This document shows positions 1 to 12,900 of a stretch of DNA of 64,000 nt, piece after piece; positions within the stretch are counted from its first letter, which is position 1; each line of letters opens with the position of its first letter. Below the pieces are notes generated by a model that saw only the letters and a list, made by a program, of their open reading frames with translations, was not told the DNA's origin and ran no database searches. The position numbers and the translations under genes were made by a program. This DNA comes from Enoplosus armatus (lineage: Eukaryota > Chordata > Actinopteri > Centrarchiformes > Enoplosidae). The stretch is from contig NC_092196.1 of assembly GCF_043641665.1 (NCBI RefSeq), forward strand, positions 16,055,692 to 16,119,691. The letters run 5' to 3'.

Positions 1-791
1 GTTAACGTCTTCAGTGTTACAGTTTGCTGTAAGTTGTGGAGGCTTGAAGCCGGACACTTAAAGTTCGCTAGCCGTTTCCTTAGCATTGTAACTTTAGCTC
101 GACTGGGTTCGCTCAATAAGTTTTTTAACATTTCATCTCTGAATATAAGCTCCTCCCAAATAATAACCAGCGAATGTATCAGTCATTGTCGTCTTTGTAA
201 GTACGGTATTTTTCTATGCCCGGTTTAGTTAATGCTAAGGCAAATATATGATTCTTAAATGTTGGTTGGGCTAGCTAGCTATCATTAACGAGCCTCTACT
301 TGAGTTGAAGCTAACTCCTCTTCCTGCTTTATGGCTAACGTTAGCTCACTAACAATCTGAGAGTATAAAGGCAGTCTGTTACCCTAACTTAACACTACCT
401 TTTGATATCAGTTAAACTTGATTCACAGTGCAAGTACAAGTGCCAACAAATGTATAATTAAAAAGAAAGGCATTATTAATTACTTTAACGAAAACATTTT
501 GTTTTCTGTCAACTGCTGAGCGTAATTCAACTGTTGACCTTTAGGGCAGTGAAAAATACATGGTGCCTTTTTTATTTTTTATCCGAAGGTGGATAGGTGC
601 TGTACCTGCCGCCCTAGTTAATAGTCCATAAGGTAACGTAATATTTACATGGAGCACTATGTTTTCACAAAATTATCTCGCCAGTTTTAAGTATTTTTTT
701 TAAATAGCATTATCCAAAAATCTCCAATATTACCTCTCTGTCATTCCTGTTTGTAGAATATACAGATATTCTAATTTAATTTTTTAAACCA

Positions 792-925
792 GAGAAAAGC
801 AGTAAACCCTCACATTCAAGATGCTGAACCAGCATGTTTGGCATTTTTCTTGATAAATGACTGAAGCTAGTAACCAATTGTCAACATAGCTGTCAATTCA
901 TTATTTCGATAGAAAGACTAAATGT
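792..925 (-). repeat. ATTAATCG-family dispersed element, fragment
   Basis: Degenerate copy in reverse orientation. It contains CTCACATTCAAGATGCTGAA, then TTTGGCATTTTT, then AAATGACTGAAGC, then TGTCAATTCATTATTTCGAT, in the same order as the better copies at 25.7 and 29.2 kb. Boundaries are approximate. Confidence 0.45.
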
Positions 926-3069
926 GTGCACTGCACTGTCATTGACCTTATTGTGTACCTTTCATCTGCTCTTGGAATGGATATTTTTGGTTTTGGTAAC
1001 CTGAAAGTGCTTGAATTTAACTCTTATAAAGTTGTATGAAACCTGAATGTTTTGTCTGTTAATTGTCTGCTAGGCCCTTTTGTTGTGTGACTGTTGTATC
1101 TGACAGTTTGCTCCACCTTAATTGGCTGTTGCGTCAAAGGACTGTGGTTTATAATCTTCAGCCTTAACAGTCTTATGTTTCTTGAAATGGGATAGGGTTG
1201 GATACATTTTATATTTACCTTTCCCCAATTTAAATTGACTTAGCAAATCCTCATATTGATTTGTTTTTGTACTATATTCTGCTTTAACAAATTACATCCT
1301 GCCCATAGATGTTGTATATTTCTTTTGGACATTTTGCTAATAACACTAGACGGCTGAAGATGAAGTCAGCAATAGTCCCACCATATACTCAGAGCCTCCC
1401 TGTTAAATCAATTCTTAGTATTTCACCACATTACACTGTGATACAGTAATGCAACAGTGAGCCCTGTTAAATTTGATAAATGCAGGTATTTATAATTCGG
1501 ATGGAGTCAGGTGAAAAATAAAGAGTAAGGAGGTTTTTTTTTTTGTTTATGCCCAATTCTCAGCCCTTGAGTCTACACTTTAGTTAAATGTTGCACCTGT
1601 TTAATATGTGGGTGGACTTGAAATGTTGACTTGCTGGTTTTGTTTACAGTCTCCATTCTTTCCTCACCCTCTATAATGGAATGCAGTTGTCAGATAGTTT
1701 GAGGAAACGTCCTTGTGAGACAAGGGGTTGGTCAAAATCTTTCATTGCTGTATATGTAATTTTATATCTCGGCAATGGTATATATCACGATACAGTAACT
1801 ATTTTGTAAATTTAATTAGGAAATGATTTAAAAGAACTATACTGTACTTCATGCTCTGTATTAACAATTTCACTCTCTTCTTCTGTGGCGGTTGGCAAAC
1901 CAGTTTAGAGGTGCACTACAGTAAGCAGTCCTGCTGCCCAAATCACGTTATCTTGCTAGGCATCACACAAGAATCCAGCCCTGATTTGCTACATAGGCTG
2001 CCTCGAATGTATTGCAGAGACACTAAGGGATAGGTCCTGCTGAGGAATTTGTACCGTCGCACGGTATATAGCGTCATATTGCGTCATATTATTTGTGAGT
2101 TTGCAGTGCTTGCCATATGATCAGCCTCAGCTGCTCACAAGTGCGTACTGTAGCTGTGAAGTAATTTTGAAATACTGCATAATGGAGTTCACACAAATGG
2201 ACAATATTCACACAACCTGCTCTACAACATCTGCATAGCCAGTGGATTAAAGCTGCTTTTCCTGTTTTTCTCTAAAGATTCAAGAATGTGGTTGTCGTCA
2301 ACTACAGTACAGAAACGAATGGTTGGTTGATTGACAGACAATTAATCGGCATCAATTTTGAGTCAAGTCTGTGGCTCCCAACTTGTCATTCGGGACCCCC
2401 ACAAAGGTTGCAAGATTAATCTGAGGAGTCTTGAGATGATTAACAGGACAGGACAGGACAGCGGGGAAAAAAATCAGACTTTCCTCTAAGCTTTACTGGA
2501 TTGTTCATCTTCAGGGCTCTAAAAAATAATTTGAATAAAACAAGGGGAAATAAGTTTTTGGTTGAACTGAGTCATTTCTTAAGCAAAAAAGATTGTCGCC
2601 TTGTATAAACCAAGAGTTTAATCGATTGAGTAATGTAAAATGTAATGTCAAGAGAACTTATAATTATCCAAAACAACGGTGAACAGCAGGTCCCGGTGTC
2701 AGCCCCTCTCAATTGAAACAAAGGGGCTTTTTTTTCCTAGACTGGACATTTGCATTCAGTCAGCCAACAATCATACAGGCAGAAGTCTGTCATAGACGAG
2801 GCAGTGATATCAATTTCTTCACTGACAATAGATGCAGTTGTCCAGAAGACACGCTGTCTTACTTGTTTACTCACTCCTGCTGTTTCTGAACTGGAGGAAT
2901 GTGCTTATCTCTCTCTCAATGCGCTCTTCACCTGCACAGTTAAAACACAGCTGAGCAGAACAAGCTGAGGCACGTTTGTCTCAAGTTGTCAACAGACATT
3001 GTGTTAAAACCTTAAAACCACTGGAGTACAAGCAGGTATTTTGTTGAGGAAAATAAAACAGAAATATCA

Positions 3070-3300
3070 ACAATATTTAACAACTCTTTGATAAACCAAA
3101 CAATTAATGGAGAAAATAATCTGCCGATTGACTGAAGCGGAAGATAATCTTTAGTTTTTGTCATTTGTCAAGTAAAAACACATTAATTTCTCAGTTTCAA
3201 TACTTGATGATTTCTGTCATGTAGGCATTTCAAATTGTGTGATAGCTATTAGTCATGTTTGACATTTTATAGACTAAATGACTAATAAACCAGTAATGAA
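3070..3300 (+). repeat. ATTAATCG-family dispersed element, rearranged copy
   Basis: Contains AACAATTAATGGAGAAAATA, ATCTGCCGATT and a GATAATCTTTAGTTT end, followed by a second piece ending GACATTTTATAGACTAAATG. The two pieces are out of the usual order, suggesting two overlapping insertions or a rearrangement. Strongly degenerate. Confidence 0.45.
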
Positions 3301-4442
3301 AGTAAACATCTTCTGGGGAACCTGAATCAGAGATTTCTGCTTTCAAACAGAGCAAGCGAAGGCTGTCTAGGCTCAAACCTGTTGATAAACTTGACTGTTA
3401 AGACACCTTTCAGACAGACACAGTGGTGCGGGTTTAAGTGTATGTGGTTCACCTGGTCTGCTTCACAACTACTTCTACTTGGTTAGTTCATTCTTAGTTA
3501 TAAAAATGTTTTTGTATCGGATTGCAGGCGGTTGGGAGTCGTTATACACTTGTAAACTAAAAGTGGGATTGTTGCAACAGTGGGTTGTCCTGCCGGATGC
3601 TGTTCACTCAGGTTTCAGTCAGAATCATCAGACCTGTAGCTCACACTGTTACTACTGCTAGCTACAGCAGCACAGAATGTGTTGATTTTAGCAACAACTA
3701 AATGAATTCATCATTTTCAATCGGTTAATCTATCCATCCATCCATTTTATTCTGCGTATCCAAGACTAACTTGCATTGCTTTAATTAATTATATCATTAC
3801 AAATTATTGTTATTTCCTACTAGTAACTACGGAAAGAAATTCATACAAAAAGAAGTCGTTCTTGGCTTTATTGTCCCTGCTGGTTTTCTGTTTCACTTTC
3901 ATACTTTGCAAAGCATGATTATGAAATAGGAATTAAATTGAATTCTATGTGCTATTAAATTTAAATTTAACTTGATGCACTCTGCTAAAACCTGGGAGAG
4001 AAATTCAGTTGAAATTTAGACTGTGTGGGTTGTATTTGTGTTCACAATAGTGCTTCACACACTGACCTGTGAGTGAGGGGTATAATGAGCCAAATAGGTA
4101 AGTTAAGATCCTTTTTAGATGGAGCATTTGCAGCGTGCTTGAAGGGCAAACCTTATGTTGGTTTTTTTCCAGAGAAGTGCGTGGAGGAAATTGCAGAGGA
4201 GCTTTTTAGTCACAAAGACCTGTTGAATAGAAGTAATCAAAGATCTAGGTTTTGTTTTTTCAGTAAAATAGGAAATATTTAACACCTTTTTTGGGTTTTG
4301 AATGGCTGTACACTAGTGATGTCCCGAGCGGATCCTAAAGGTTGGACATCCCTATTTTAGAGGCCAGAACAGAACAGGACAGCCAACAACACTAGCAGTT
4401 TTAGAGCCCTTACCACTCTGTTGTTTGTCCTTCTGCAGGTGA

Positions 4443-5813
<1,371 letters not shown>

Positions 5814-6546
5814 TCCATCACTCCACCTCCTCTCTGTCATCTCTGTCTGCAGTGTGACGGGAGACTGCACTGGTCCTGGTCTCAGTCTCTCCTCTCCTTT
5901 CCTCTATTTCATCTGAAGCGTTTGGACCTTTGGCCAGTGCTCCTCTGCATCTGTGTACTGTATGGGTGTGTTTGGATGAGTATTTTTGGATGAATGAATG
6001 TGTGTGTGAGCAGAGTGGGAGCAGCCCTGCTGTGCCTTGATCACAGTTAACTCTCAAGCACCTCATCCCTCCAGTGTCTCCACAAAGCAAACAGTGACAC
6101 AGGATGTTGAGTCCAGTGTGTCATCTGTCAAGAGTGTTTGTAGAAAAACAAACAAACACAAACAATTACAATAATTCTGTCTTTCCATCTGCGAGTGACA
6201 TTAAGGCTTTTTTGATAACTGTTAATTCACTGTGAAAAGCCACACCATATACAAGACAGTGTAACCCGAATCATGTTCACTACATGACATCCCATTTGGG
6301 TTTTGACTGAATACACATTGATTCTCTCACAGTTGAATTTAGTAGTTCAGGTTGTAGATGTATTCAGCATCTGGTCCTGTAGATAAGTTTCCCTGTTAAT
6401 AATTTCTTCAGTTTTTAAATTGAATTCAGTCCCACCTCCCTCAGAACAGAAGTTCTCCCTCTCATGGCCATGATATTTATATTCACGGGGCTTTGTGTTT
6501 CACACACAGGATTAAAATATCCATCCTGACTGAGTCTAGAAAAGGA

Positions 6547-6552
6547 AATAAA
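6547..6552 (+). terminator. Proximal poly(A) signal AATAAA
   Basis: AATAAA about 730 bases after the ARF stop, followed within 30 bases by T/G-containing sequence. Could produce a shorter 3' UTR. Confidence 0.35.
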
Positions 6553-7758
6553 TATTTCAGCGCATGTTTATATACGTGGAGGTGCGTTGAGTGGCTACCA
6601 GGTTGTGGGTGTGTATCCTTGGGGTGCTGTGAGGGTTTTACATCCAGTCAACTGGAAGGGTGAGGCCTTTTTAGAGTTGCTCCCACTCTGCCTTTTTATT
6701 TACTGGAAGTCTTATTTTGTCTCGTATGTAGTTCTTTGGGTTAAGGTCTGTTTTATATCTTCTTTTTTTTAACGTTACTGTTGATGTACGCATGACCTGA
6801 TTTACTTTGGCATGAGCTGACCAGGTGCCAGGTGTGCAGTCTTTTGAGTAAAATGCTCTCAGGACCAATTAGTTGGATTCAGAAAGGGCTCATTGTGTTT
6901 GGATCAGTTTTGGATTCGCCTGCAGAGCATGATGTCGTCCCCTCGTGTTTTCCAGAGGACACACATGCTCTTGAACAAATTGTCTGCGCTGTGATAGACG
7001 GTACAGTTTCATAGGAAGTGTTTGCTCTGGCCTACTGTATGACTCAGCACTGTAAATGCTTCCTCAATGCTTCAGGCTTCACGGTGTTTTTCCTGCATGT
7101 AGCCAGGGCGCTTCCTCTGGAGTTATTTACATTATGTCCCTCTCATGCCATTTGCACAACCTCATCAGCTTGCACAACACAGGCCTATGGTTTATCCATC
7201 AGCCCTTGCGACTAATCCATAGACAATAACCCTTCCCATTGCTCCACACCAGCAGACAGTTAAAATGTAAGAATAGCACCAGTTAACCCGGGGACAGAAT
7301 AGTTTCCCACACATCCATTGATCCCAAAGGCTCCTTCGATTAAAACCAATCTTGAACTGTGCACACCCCTTACTGAGTGAAGATGACTCTAAGGTCATAA
7401 TATCACACTGACCTCTAAAGGAAAATTCATTTTCCCTTTTTGTTTTTCTACAACTGGACTTTTAGGTGTCATTCTTTTGTTTTTTCTTTGACCGTGCGTT
7501 AAGGTATTTCCTAAACATCCGTGAAGTTAGTAGGATAAGTGACATCATCTGGTATACAGCAAGAAATACAAATGTATATAATATTCTGTAAGAAAATGTA
7601 TTTTAACTTGACACCATCCACCTACCCTACTGTTCAGATGTGAAGCTTTAATTTTCAAGATCGTTTCTGTACAAATTACAAGGTATGTGCATATGTATTT
7701 CTTAATTACCTTTTACGCTTTTTTAAACCCATCTTGTAACATCTGATAAATGCACTAT

Positions 7759-7764
7759 AATAAA
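7759..7764 (+). terminator. Distal poly(A) signal AATAAA
   Basis: AATAAA followed 12-20 bases later by a TGTACGTCTCTGT-like T/G-rich element, the usual arrangement for a cleavage site. It gives a 3' UTR of about 1.95 kb. Confidence 0.55.
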
Positions 7765-7782
7765 GAGATCTCTATTGTACGT

Positions 7783-9949
7783 CTCTGTACCAGCCTTTTC
7801 ATTGGAATAACATGAGAAATGAATGCTTCACGGTGATGAACGTAACCCTTTCAATTCCTCCTGTAGTTCAGTTAGCCAAAGTCATATTTCATGTAAAAAA
7901 ACAAAACAAACAAACCTGCTGGTGATAGGCGTCTATGGACACTGATGTTACCAACGTGTGTGTGAGCCTGCTTTGCTTGAACAAATCAAATAAGGCTTTG
8001 TATCCACATGTGGTCCATCTGGAGAAGCAGACACATCAAAACTGAATATTTAATGGTTTCATTAAAATCTTATGCATTATAACATTATGCATAATTGAAA
8101 GAAAATGAACAGAAATATAAATTATTTTGAAAGTATTCACAGGAAGTGTCGGTATGCTATCATGTCTGCTGCTGGTATGAACATGTTTAGCAGGTAGACT
8201 TGTCTCCAACCAGAAGACGTATAAAAACAGTCCTGCTAGGTGGAGTTGACACAGTGAGAAACTGCAGCACTACATACCTCATAGAAATACCTGTAAGAAC
8301 TTTCAAAATAAAACCGAGAGACCGTAGTATTCCTAATATTCTGTCCGCCACTACAAGAAAATAAAATCAGACATTCACAAAGATGGTATTTATTCAATAA
8401 TGTTTAGTGAAGTGAAACAGGCTTATATTGTTTGATATCAGTGCATTTCTAACACAGATACATTGACCATACTACTATATAAATGTCCTCATTGATACCT
8501 CTAAATAATAAAAGTTATCAGTATGATTATCTGTTTTTAATTATAATCAAAAATGGATTTGCAGACTGTGGCCACCAGAAAACAACAAACAGGATCATTT
8601 AACAATAATTTCTTCACTCAAGCTTTTTGCCTCAACAAGACTTTAACATTTGAAAATAAATAAATAAATTATATTAATAAATACATTCAAATGTTATAAT
8701 CAATTAGATACAGAAATATACAAATAGGCAAATTGAACGTGATGTTACATTTCATGACTGCGACCACTGGAGGGCAGTGAAAGCTCATGATTATAAATAC
8801 ACTAATGTAATTTGTAACTGTTGCCATTTGTAAAATTCACACTAATAATGAATTGAACATATGCAGTTTGGCAACGAGTCTGACGTTCAAATCTGCTAAT
8901 GAGTAAATCTCCATGGCTGAAAAAGTGCACTATAAGAGAGAGCTGCTGCTCTGGACTGCAGCATCTTGTCACAAGACCAAAGGGACCAGAATATTCCAGC
9001 ATTTTGGGCCGAGAGTTAGATGACAAGATGGATATACAAATGATCCATCCAGCTACAGATATGGGAGACATGCCTCTCTCACTGGTCTAAGGTATAGTTT
9101 GTAGGATGACGTATTGGGTTAATAAAGGCTGATAGTCCCAGGGGACAGAGATGGACGGATGGTGACGCAGTGAAGATGAGGGTCTTTTCCTGACGATCGA
9201 AGAGCCTGCAGACCACTGTTCACCCTCCTTTCCTACACCATCTAGATTTCAGGTGGCCAATTCTCCATAGAGTTGTTACCTTGGAAACAGCACCTTATGT
9301 ATTTATAGAGAGCAACGGAGTAGACATGGACTGTGATGCAGGTTTTCATTTAGCTTGGAGCGCACATGCTGGGGTGCAGAAGGATGAGGACGTAGTTCTA
9401 CTTTTGTTTTGCTCAGGCTCTTTAATTGAACACATGGCAGCCTGTGATCACATCCGTGTAGACACATCCTCCCTCTGCACTTCATATTGGAATTACAAGA
9501 TGGTTGCTGACCTGATCTGGTAATTTTTTTTTTACCTGAAAGATCATGCTTTGTAATTGAGGATGAGCTGAGGTTATTATCCTCTTCTTACAGCGCTGAG
9601 GATTCAACACATTTGCCATCTACCCTCAAGTACATCACACCTTTCCTGCCGTAATCTTTCTCTGTCCCTCACACGCCATGACTGTCAAATAAAGATGAAA
9701 TGACCTGGAATCATTATAATATGCAGAATCACACACACTGCGCGCTACACTTGACCTTAAGCAGGGGCTCTCTGTGGATCCACTAAATCTCACTTTGAAG
9801 TGTGACATCACACTCTGTAGTTTCACAGCACATTAACTCTTCGTTCACCCCACCATGATGCCTTGGCTACATTTATTTGACAGCTTTAGTTACTAGTTAC
9901 TTTTCAGTTTACATAAAAACACAATGCGTTATTAGAGATTAAACCAGTG
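7783..9949. other. Intergenic DNA, no gene seen
   Basis: 8380-8820 is AT-rich. 8820-9260 has overlapping short open frames on both strands, none of which resembles a protein family I know. A TTTATT near 8386 could be a reverse-strand poly(A) signal of a convergent gene, but no matching coding exon is recognisable. Confidence 0.4.
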
Positions 9950-10520
9950 GTTCCCAATCTTTTTGACAAAAAAAAGCAGCTCCTTGTCATGTTTTAGACG
10001 TCTATGAGCTGCTATCAGTTCCACCGAAGAGAGATTTCCCCTCTAAACTTTGAGGACCAAAGAGGCCAAATCAACCATTCACAAAAAGATTAGAGAAAAG
10101 TAAAAAAAAAATGAATTTGGGCGCTTTAATGATGGGCTTGTGCTTGGCTACATCAGCTAGTTATGAGGCTACGCTCATTTCTGCTCTTACACTGCCATTA
10201 TATTTGCATTTGTATCAGTTGTGAATTAATTTCTTGTAGTTGCTCTGCTCGTTTTTCAGTGGTTGTTTGGCATGCAGTAAGAGTTTCAACCACATTATAA
10301 AAATACTCCATTGTAAGTCAAAGCTCTGCATTTAATATTGTAAGCAAAAGTGCAGACATATTATCAGCAAAGTGGAGGTAAAATGATCCATTATTTCACC
10401 AAAAAAGCTAAGATTAGAGAAAAGTCCAAAACACAAATACAAATTTGTGCAGCACAACTTTGTTTTTTTCTTCTTTCCAACAATATTAATTATCCCCTCA
10501 GATTTATCTTCTGACCCGGG
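9950..10520. mobile_element. GTGGTTCCCAA-type dispersed element split by a second element
   Basis: Starts with AACCAGTGGTTCCCAATCTT, continues with ATGAGCTGCTATCAGTTCCA and AATCAACCATTCACAAAAAG, and ends with AATTATCCCCTCAGATTTAT and TTCTGACCC. I recognise this as a common fish dispersed repeat. The middle (about 10102-10410) is a different element, and the 15-mer AGATTAGAGAAAAGT occurs on both sides (10087-10101 and 10411-10425). No transposase frame is seen. Confidence 0.55.
10129..10400. repeat. Nested element, copy A of a direct repeat
   Basis: Shares with 12139-12400, in the same order, ATGATGGGCTTG, TTATATTTGCATTTGTA, TTTTCAGTGGTT.TTTGG, TATAAAAATACTCCATT, TCTGCATT and ATTATCAGCAAAGTG. 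Belongs to a family containing the AAATACTCCATTACAAGTA motif. Non-coding. Confidence 0.6.
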
Positions 10521-10524
10521 ATTG

Positions 10525-10772
10525 TATATAAAGTAACTAGACCCTCAACAGTAAAATGCTGCTTGAGCAATCCATCAGTATTAACAATCTAATAATGTTA
10601 TCTAAAATAATATATCACATGTCACAGGCCATTTTTCTTGAGAACCAGTGCTTTCAGCTGATAATACTTATGCATTTTGAATGGACCTTTTCTCGTAGTG
10701 GAGTACGTTTACATCATCGTAATGCTTCTTCAGTAAATGATCTGTGTACTTCTCCCACCGCTGACGACCTCC
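10525..10772. repeat. Second fragment of the same family, terminal part
   Basis: Contains TATATAAAGTAACTAGACCC, AGTAAAATGCTGCTTGAGC, CAGGCCATTTTTCTTG, CTGATAATACTTATGCATTT, then TGATCTGTGTACTTCTCCCA and CCGCTGA, which I recognise as the usual end of this family. Orientation is opposite to copy A. Confidence 0.5.
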
Positions 10773-11539
10773 ATCTCAGGGGAGCCGAGGCACTGCACCA
10801 TTGTTTGTCACTGATCGGCTGTATCAGTGATCAATCTTTGAAGATCCATCAAGGGATATTGGTAATGAATGGTAAAGGGTAGGAGGGAGTAGGTGAAGAA
10901 GTAGTCACATACACATTGTGCAGCATCTCATATCAGTTTTATCTTTGCCTGGTGTGAATGTTGAGCAGCAATAAACAACAAAAAAAACGTGTAAAAGGTT
11001 ACTTACATGTGTGAACTTGTGTTTTATGTGTGTGAATATAAATATGTTTGCCTGTTAAGTCCTCTGACAATGCAGGTACATATTTTCTATCCACTACAAC
11101 ATTTTCTGTCTACATGCTCAATGCATGCGTGTGTAACATTAATGGTCATTTCTTGGCGTGCAGAAGTCACAGAAGGTGCTCAGCAGTGAGCCTGTGGCTG
11201 AGCTGGTATTTTAAATCCTGTCCATCCACCCACACATGCCAAAGGAAACAGAGTTCACCAGTGACTGCACCTTTCTATAAAGACAAGTCATCTGTAGCCT
11301 TTCACATCGCCATGGAAACACAGGATTTGTCCAATTGATTGGCAGTGGACTAACGCCGAGGACTCTTTGATTTCATAATACAGCTGAATCTGTGGTCTTG
11401 TAGTTGAAGAAAGATGTCTGTGGAAAAAAAGAACAAGCTAGAGCCAAGAAATGCACTCACCACTGTGTGATATTAGTTTGAACTGTATTACCACGTGTAT
11501 GCACTCGACTTTCAGGTACTTGTTCTTTACTTGATTAGC

Positions 11540-11770
11540 TCCATTTTAAGCTCCTTTACTTCTATTCCTCTACATTTATTTGACAACCGTAGTCACTAGT
11601 TACTTTGCAGATTCAGATTATTAATACGAAATATAATCAATTGATACATTCTCATGTATTATTATTGATTAAGCTACCCAGCAGTATATAAAGTAGTTAC
11701 AATTAGCCACCTTTACCTACTGAAACATTAAAGTGTATTTGTCCTGCTCAAAATATAAATGCAGTCTACA
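11540..11770. repeat. Third fragment of the AAGTA-rich family
   Basis: CTACATTTATTTGACAACCG, TAGTCACTAGTTACTTTGCA and GTATATAAAGTAGTTACAAT match internal parts of the family. A related piece lies just before the nested element (9869-9915, ACATTTATTTGACAGCTTTA). Confidence 0.45.
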
Positions 11771-12138
11771 TTTACCATTTTAACCAGATTAACAAAACAC
11801 AAAAGCATGTACAGCAACAGTAACATTAGGCCTAGAACATACACTTGCATTAATGAATGAATTAATGAATGAATTATGCTTTTACATTAGCTAAGATCTG
11901 TACAGGAGGATAGAACATATTTCATGTAACTGCAGTTTACAGGTTGGATTATTTATTAGGTGAAAATGACATTCTGTACTCACTGTAACGTAAATCCAAC
12001 GCGCCCGTTGAGATGAGGTGTAGTTCCTCTTCTGTCTACAACTTTGTTCCCAACTCTGTTCCTGGTTGTTCTTCATGTCTGTCAGCCTCAAACTCACTTC
12101 AAGACAAACGACAGAGTTCTCACAGTATGTAAGTGTTT

Positions 12139-12900
12139 ATGATGGGCTTGCCTTGGCTAGATTAGCTAGCTGAGGCTAACGTTAGGCTGTTACTACTGCT
12201 TTTATCTACCTTATATTTGCATTTGTAACAATTGTGCATTCATTTTGTGTAGCTGCTTTGCTCATTTTCCAGTGGTTCTTTGGGTTTAGCACATGCAAGA
12301 GCAACAATACCACAGTATAAAAATACTCCATTACAAGTAAATGATCTGCATTCAAGCATAAGTACATAAGTATTATCAGCAAAGTGCTCGTTTTGCAGCA
12401 GAATGGCCCTTGTCAGAGATATATTATTATATATTACATTATTCAATTATCTTTACTGATGCATAAACTTGTAAGCAGCGTTTGAATGTTATTGTTGGTC
12501 AAGGCTAATGTCAGTGACTTCATATATTGTTCGGCACTTTAATCTCCAATGAGGGATCATATTTTATAAAGTGATCTTATTTATTCTGTAAAATATTAAC
12601 CAGTAACATATAGATGTAAAGTAAATGTAATAGAGTAACGAGTTCAAACTTTCCCTCTAAAATGTTCGTTAGGGGAGTAAAAACAAGGGTTCACAGACCG
12701 GACAGGTTAGCAGCTGCTGGTTTAATCTTTGGCAATTTGTTGTTGTTTTTAATTTGAAGATGAACTAGTAATTATAACTGACAGATACATGTATTAGAGT
12801 AAAAGAATACATTATTTCCCTCTGAAATGTAATGTATAAAGTAGCAGAAAATGGAAATTAAACTACATATTCTAATACTTTTCTGTATTATTTAAACTAA
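12139..12900. repeat. Nested family, copy B, longest
   Basis: The longest copy of the family in the window. After the part shared with copy A it continues with GTAAGCAGCGTTTGAATGTT, TTGGTCAAGGCTAATG, CATATTTTATAAAGTGATCT, TTTCCCTCTGAAATGTAATG and TATAAAGTAGCAGAAAATGG. It is a degenerate non-autonomous element with no open reading frame. Confidence 0.6.

Larger units (their letters stand above)
1..4438 (+). other. 5' flank or intron 1 of the ARF gene
   Basis: No convincing coding sequence is visible. ARF genes usually have a non-coding first exon, and the acceptor at 4437-4438 shows that an upstream exon exists. A GTAAGT at 29-34 could be the donor of such an exon ending at 28, and the next 100 bases are mildly CpG-rich, but the exonic bases before it (TTGCT) fit a donor poorly. 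The stretch holds degenerate copies of an ATTAATCG-rich element (about 792-925 and 3070-3300), a GGACA triplet repeat near 2445-2460, and a fragment at 4313-4350 (GATGTCCCGA...) that resembles another common fish dispersed repeat. Confidence 0.45.
5814..7782 (+). other. ARF 3' untranslated region
   Basis: Runs from the ARF stop to about 15-20 bases past the distal poly(A) signal. No competing gene is visible. Short open frames inside it resemble no known family. The end is inferred from the signal and a downstream T/G-rich stretch. Confidence 0.6.

Noticed and set aside
8802..9090. Opposed open frames that might be the last exon of a convergent gene
   Set aside because: Both strands are open over the same bases, there is no recognisable domain, and the nearby TTTATT alone is too common to count.
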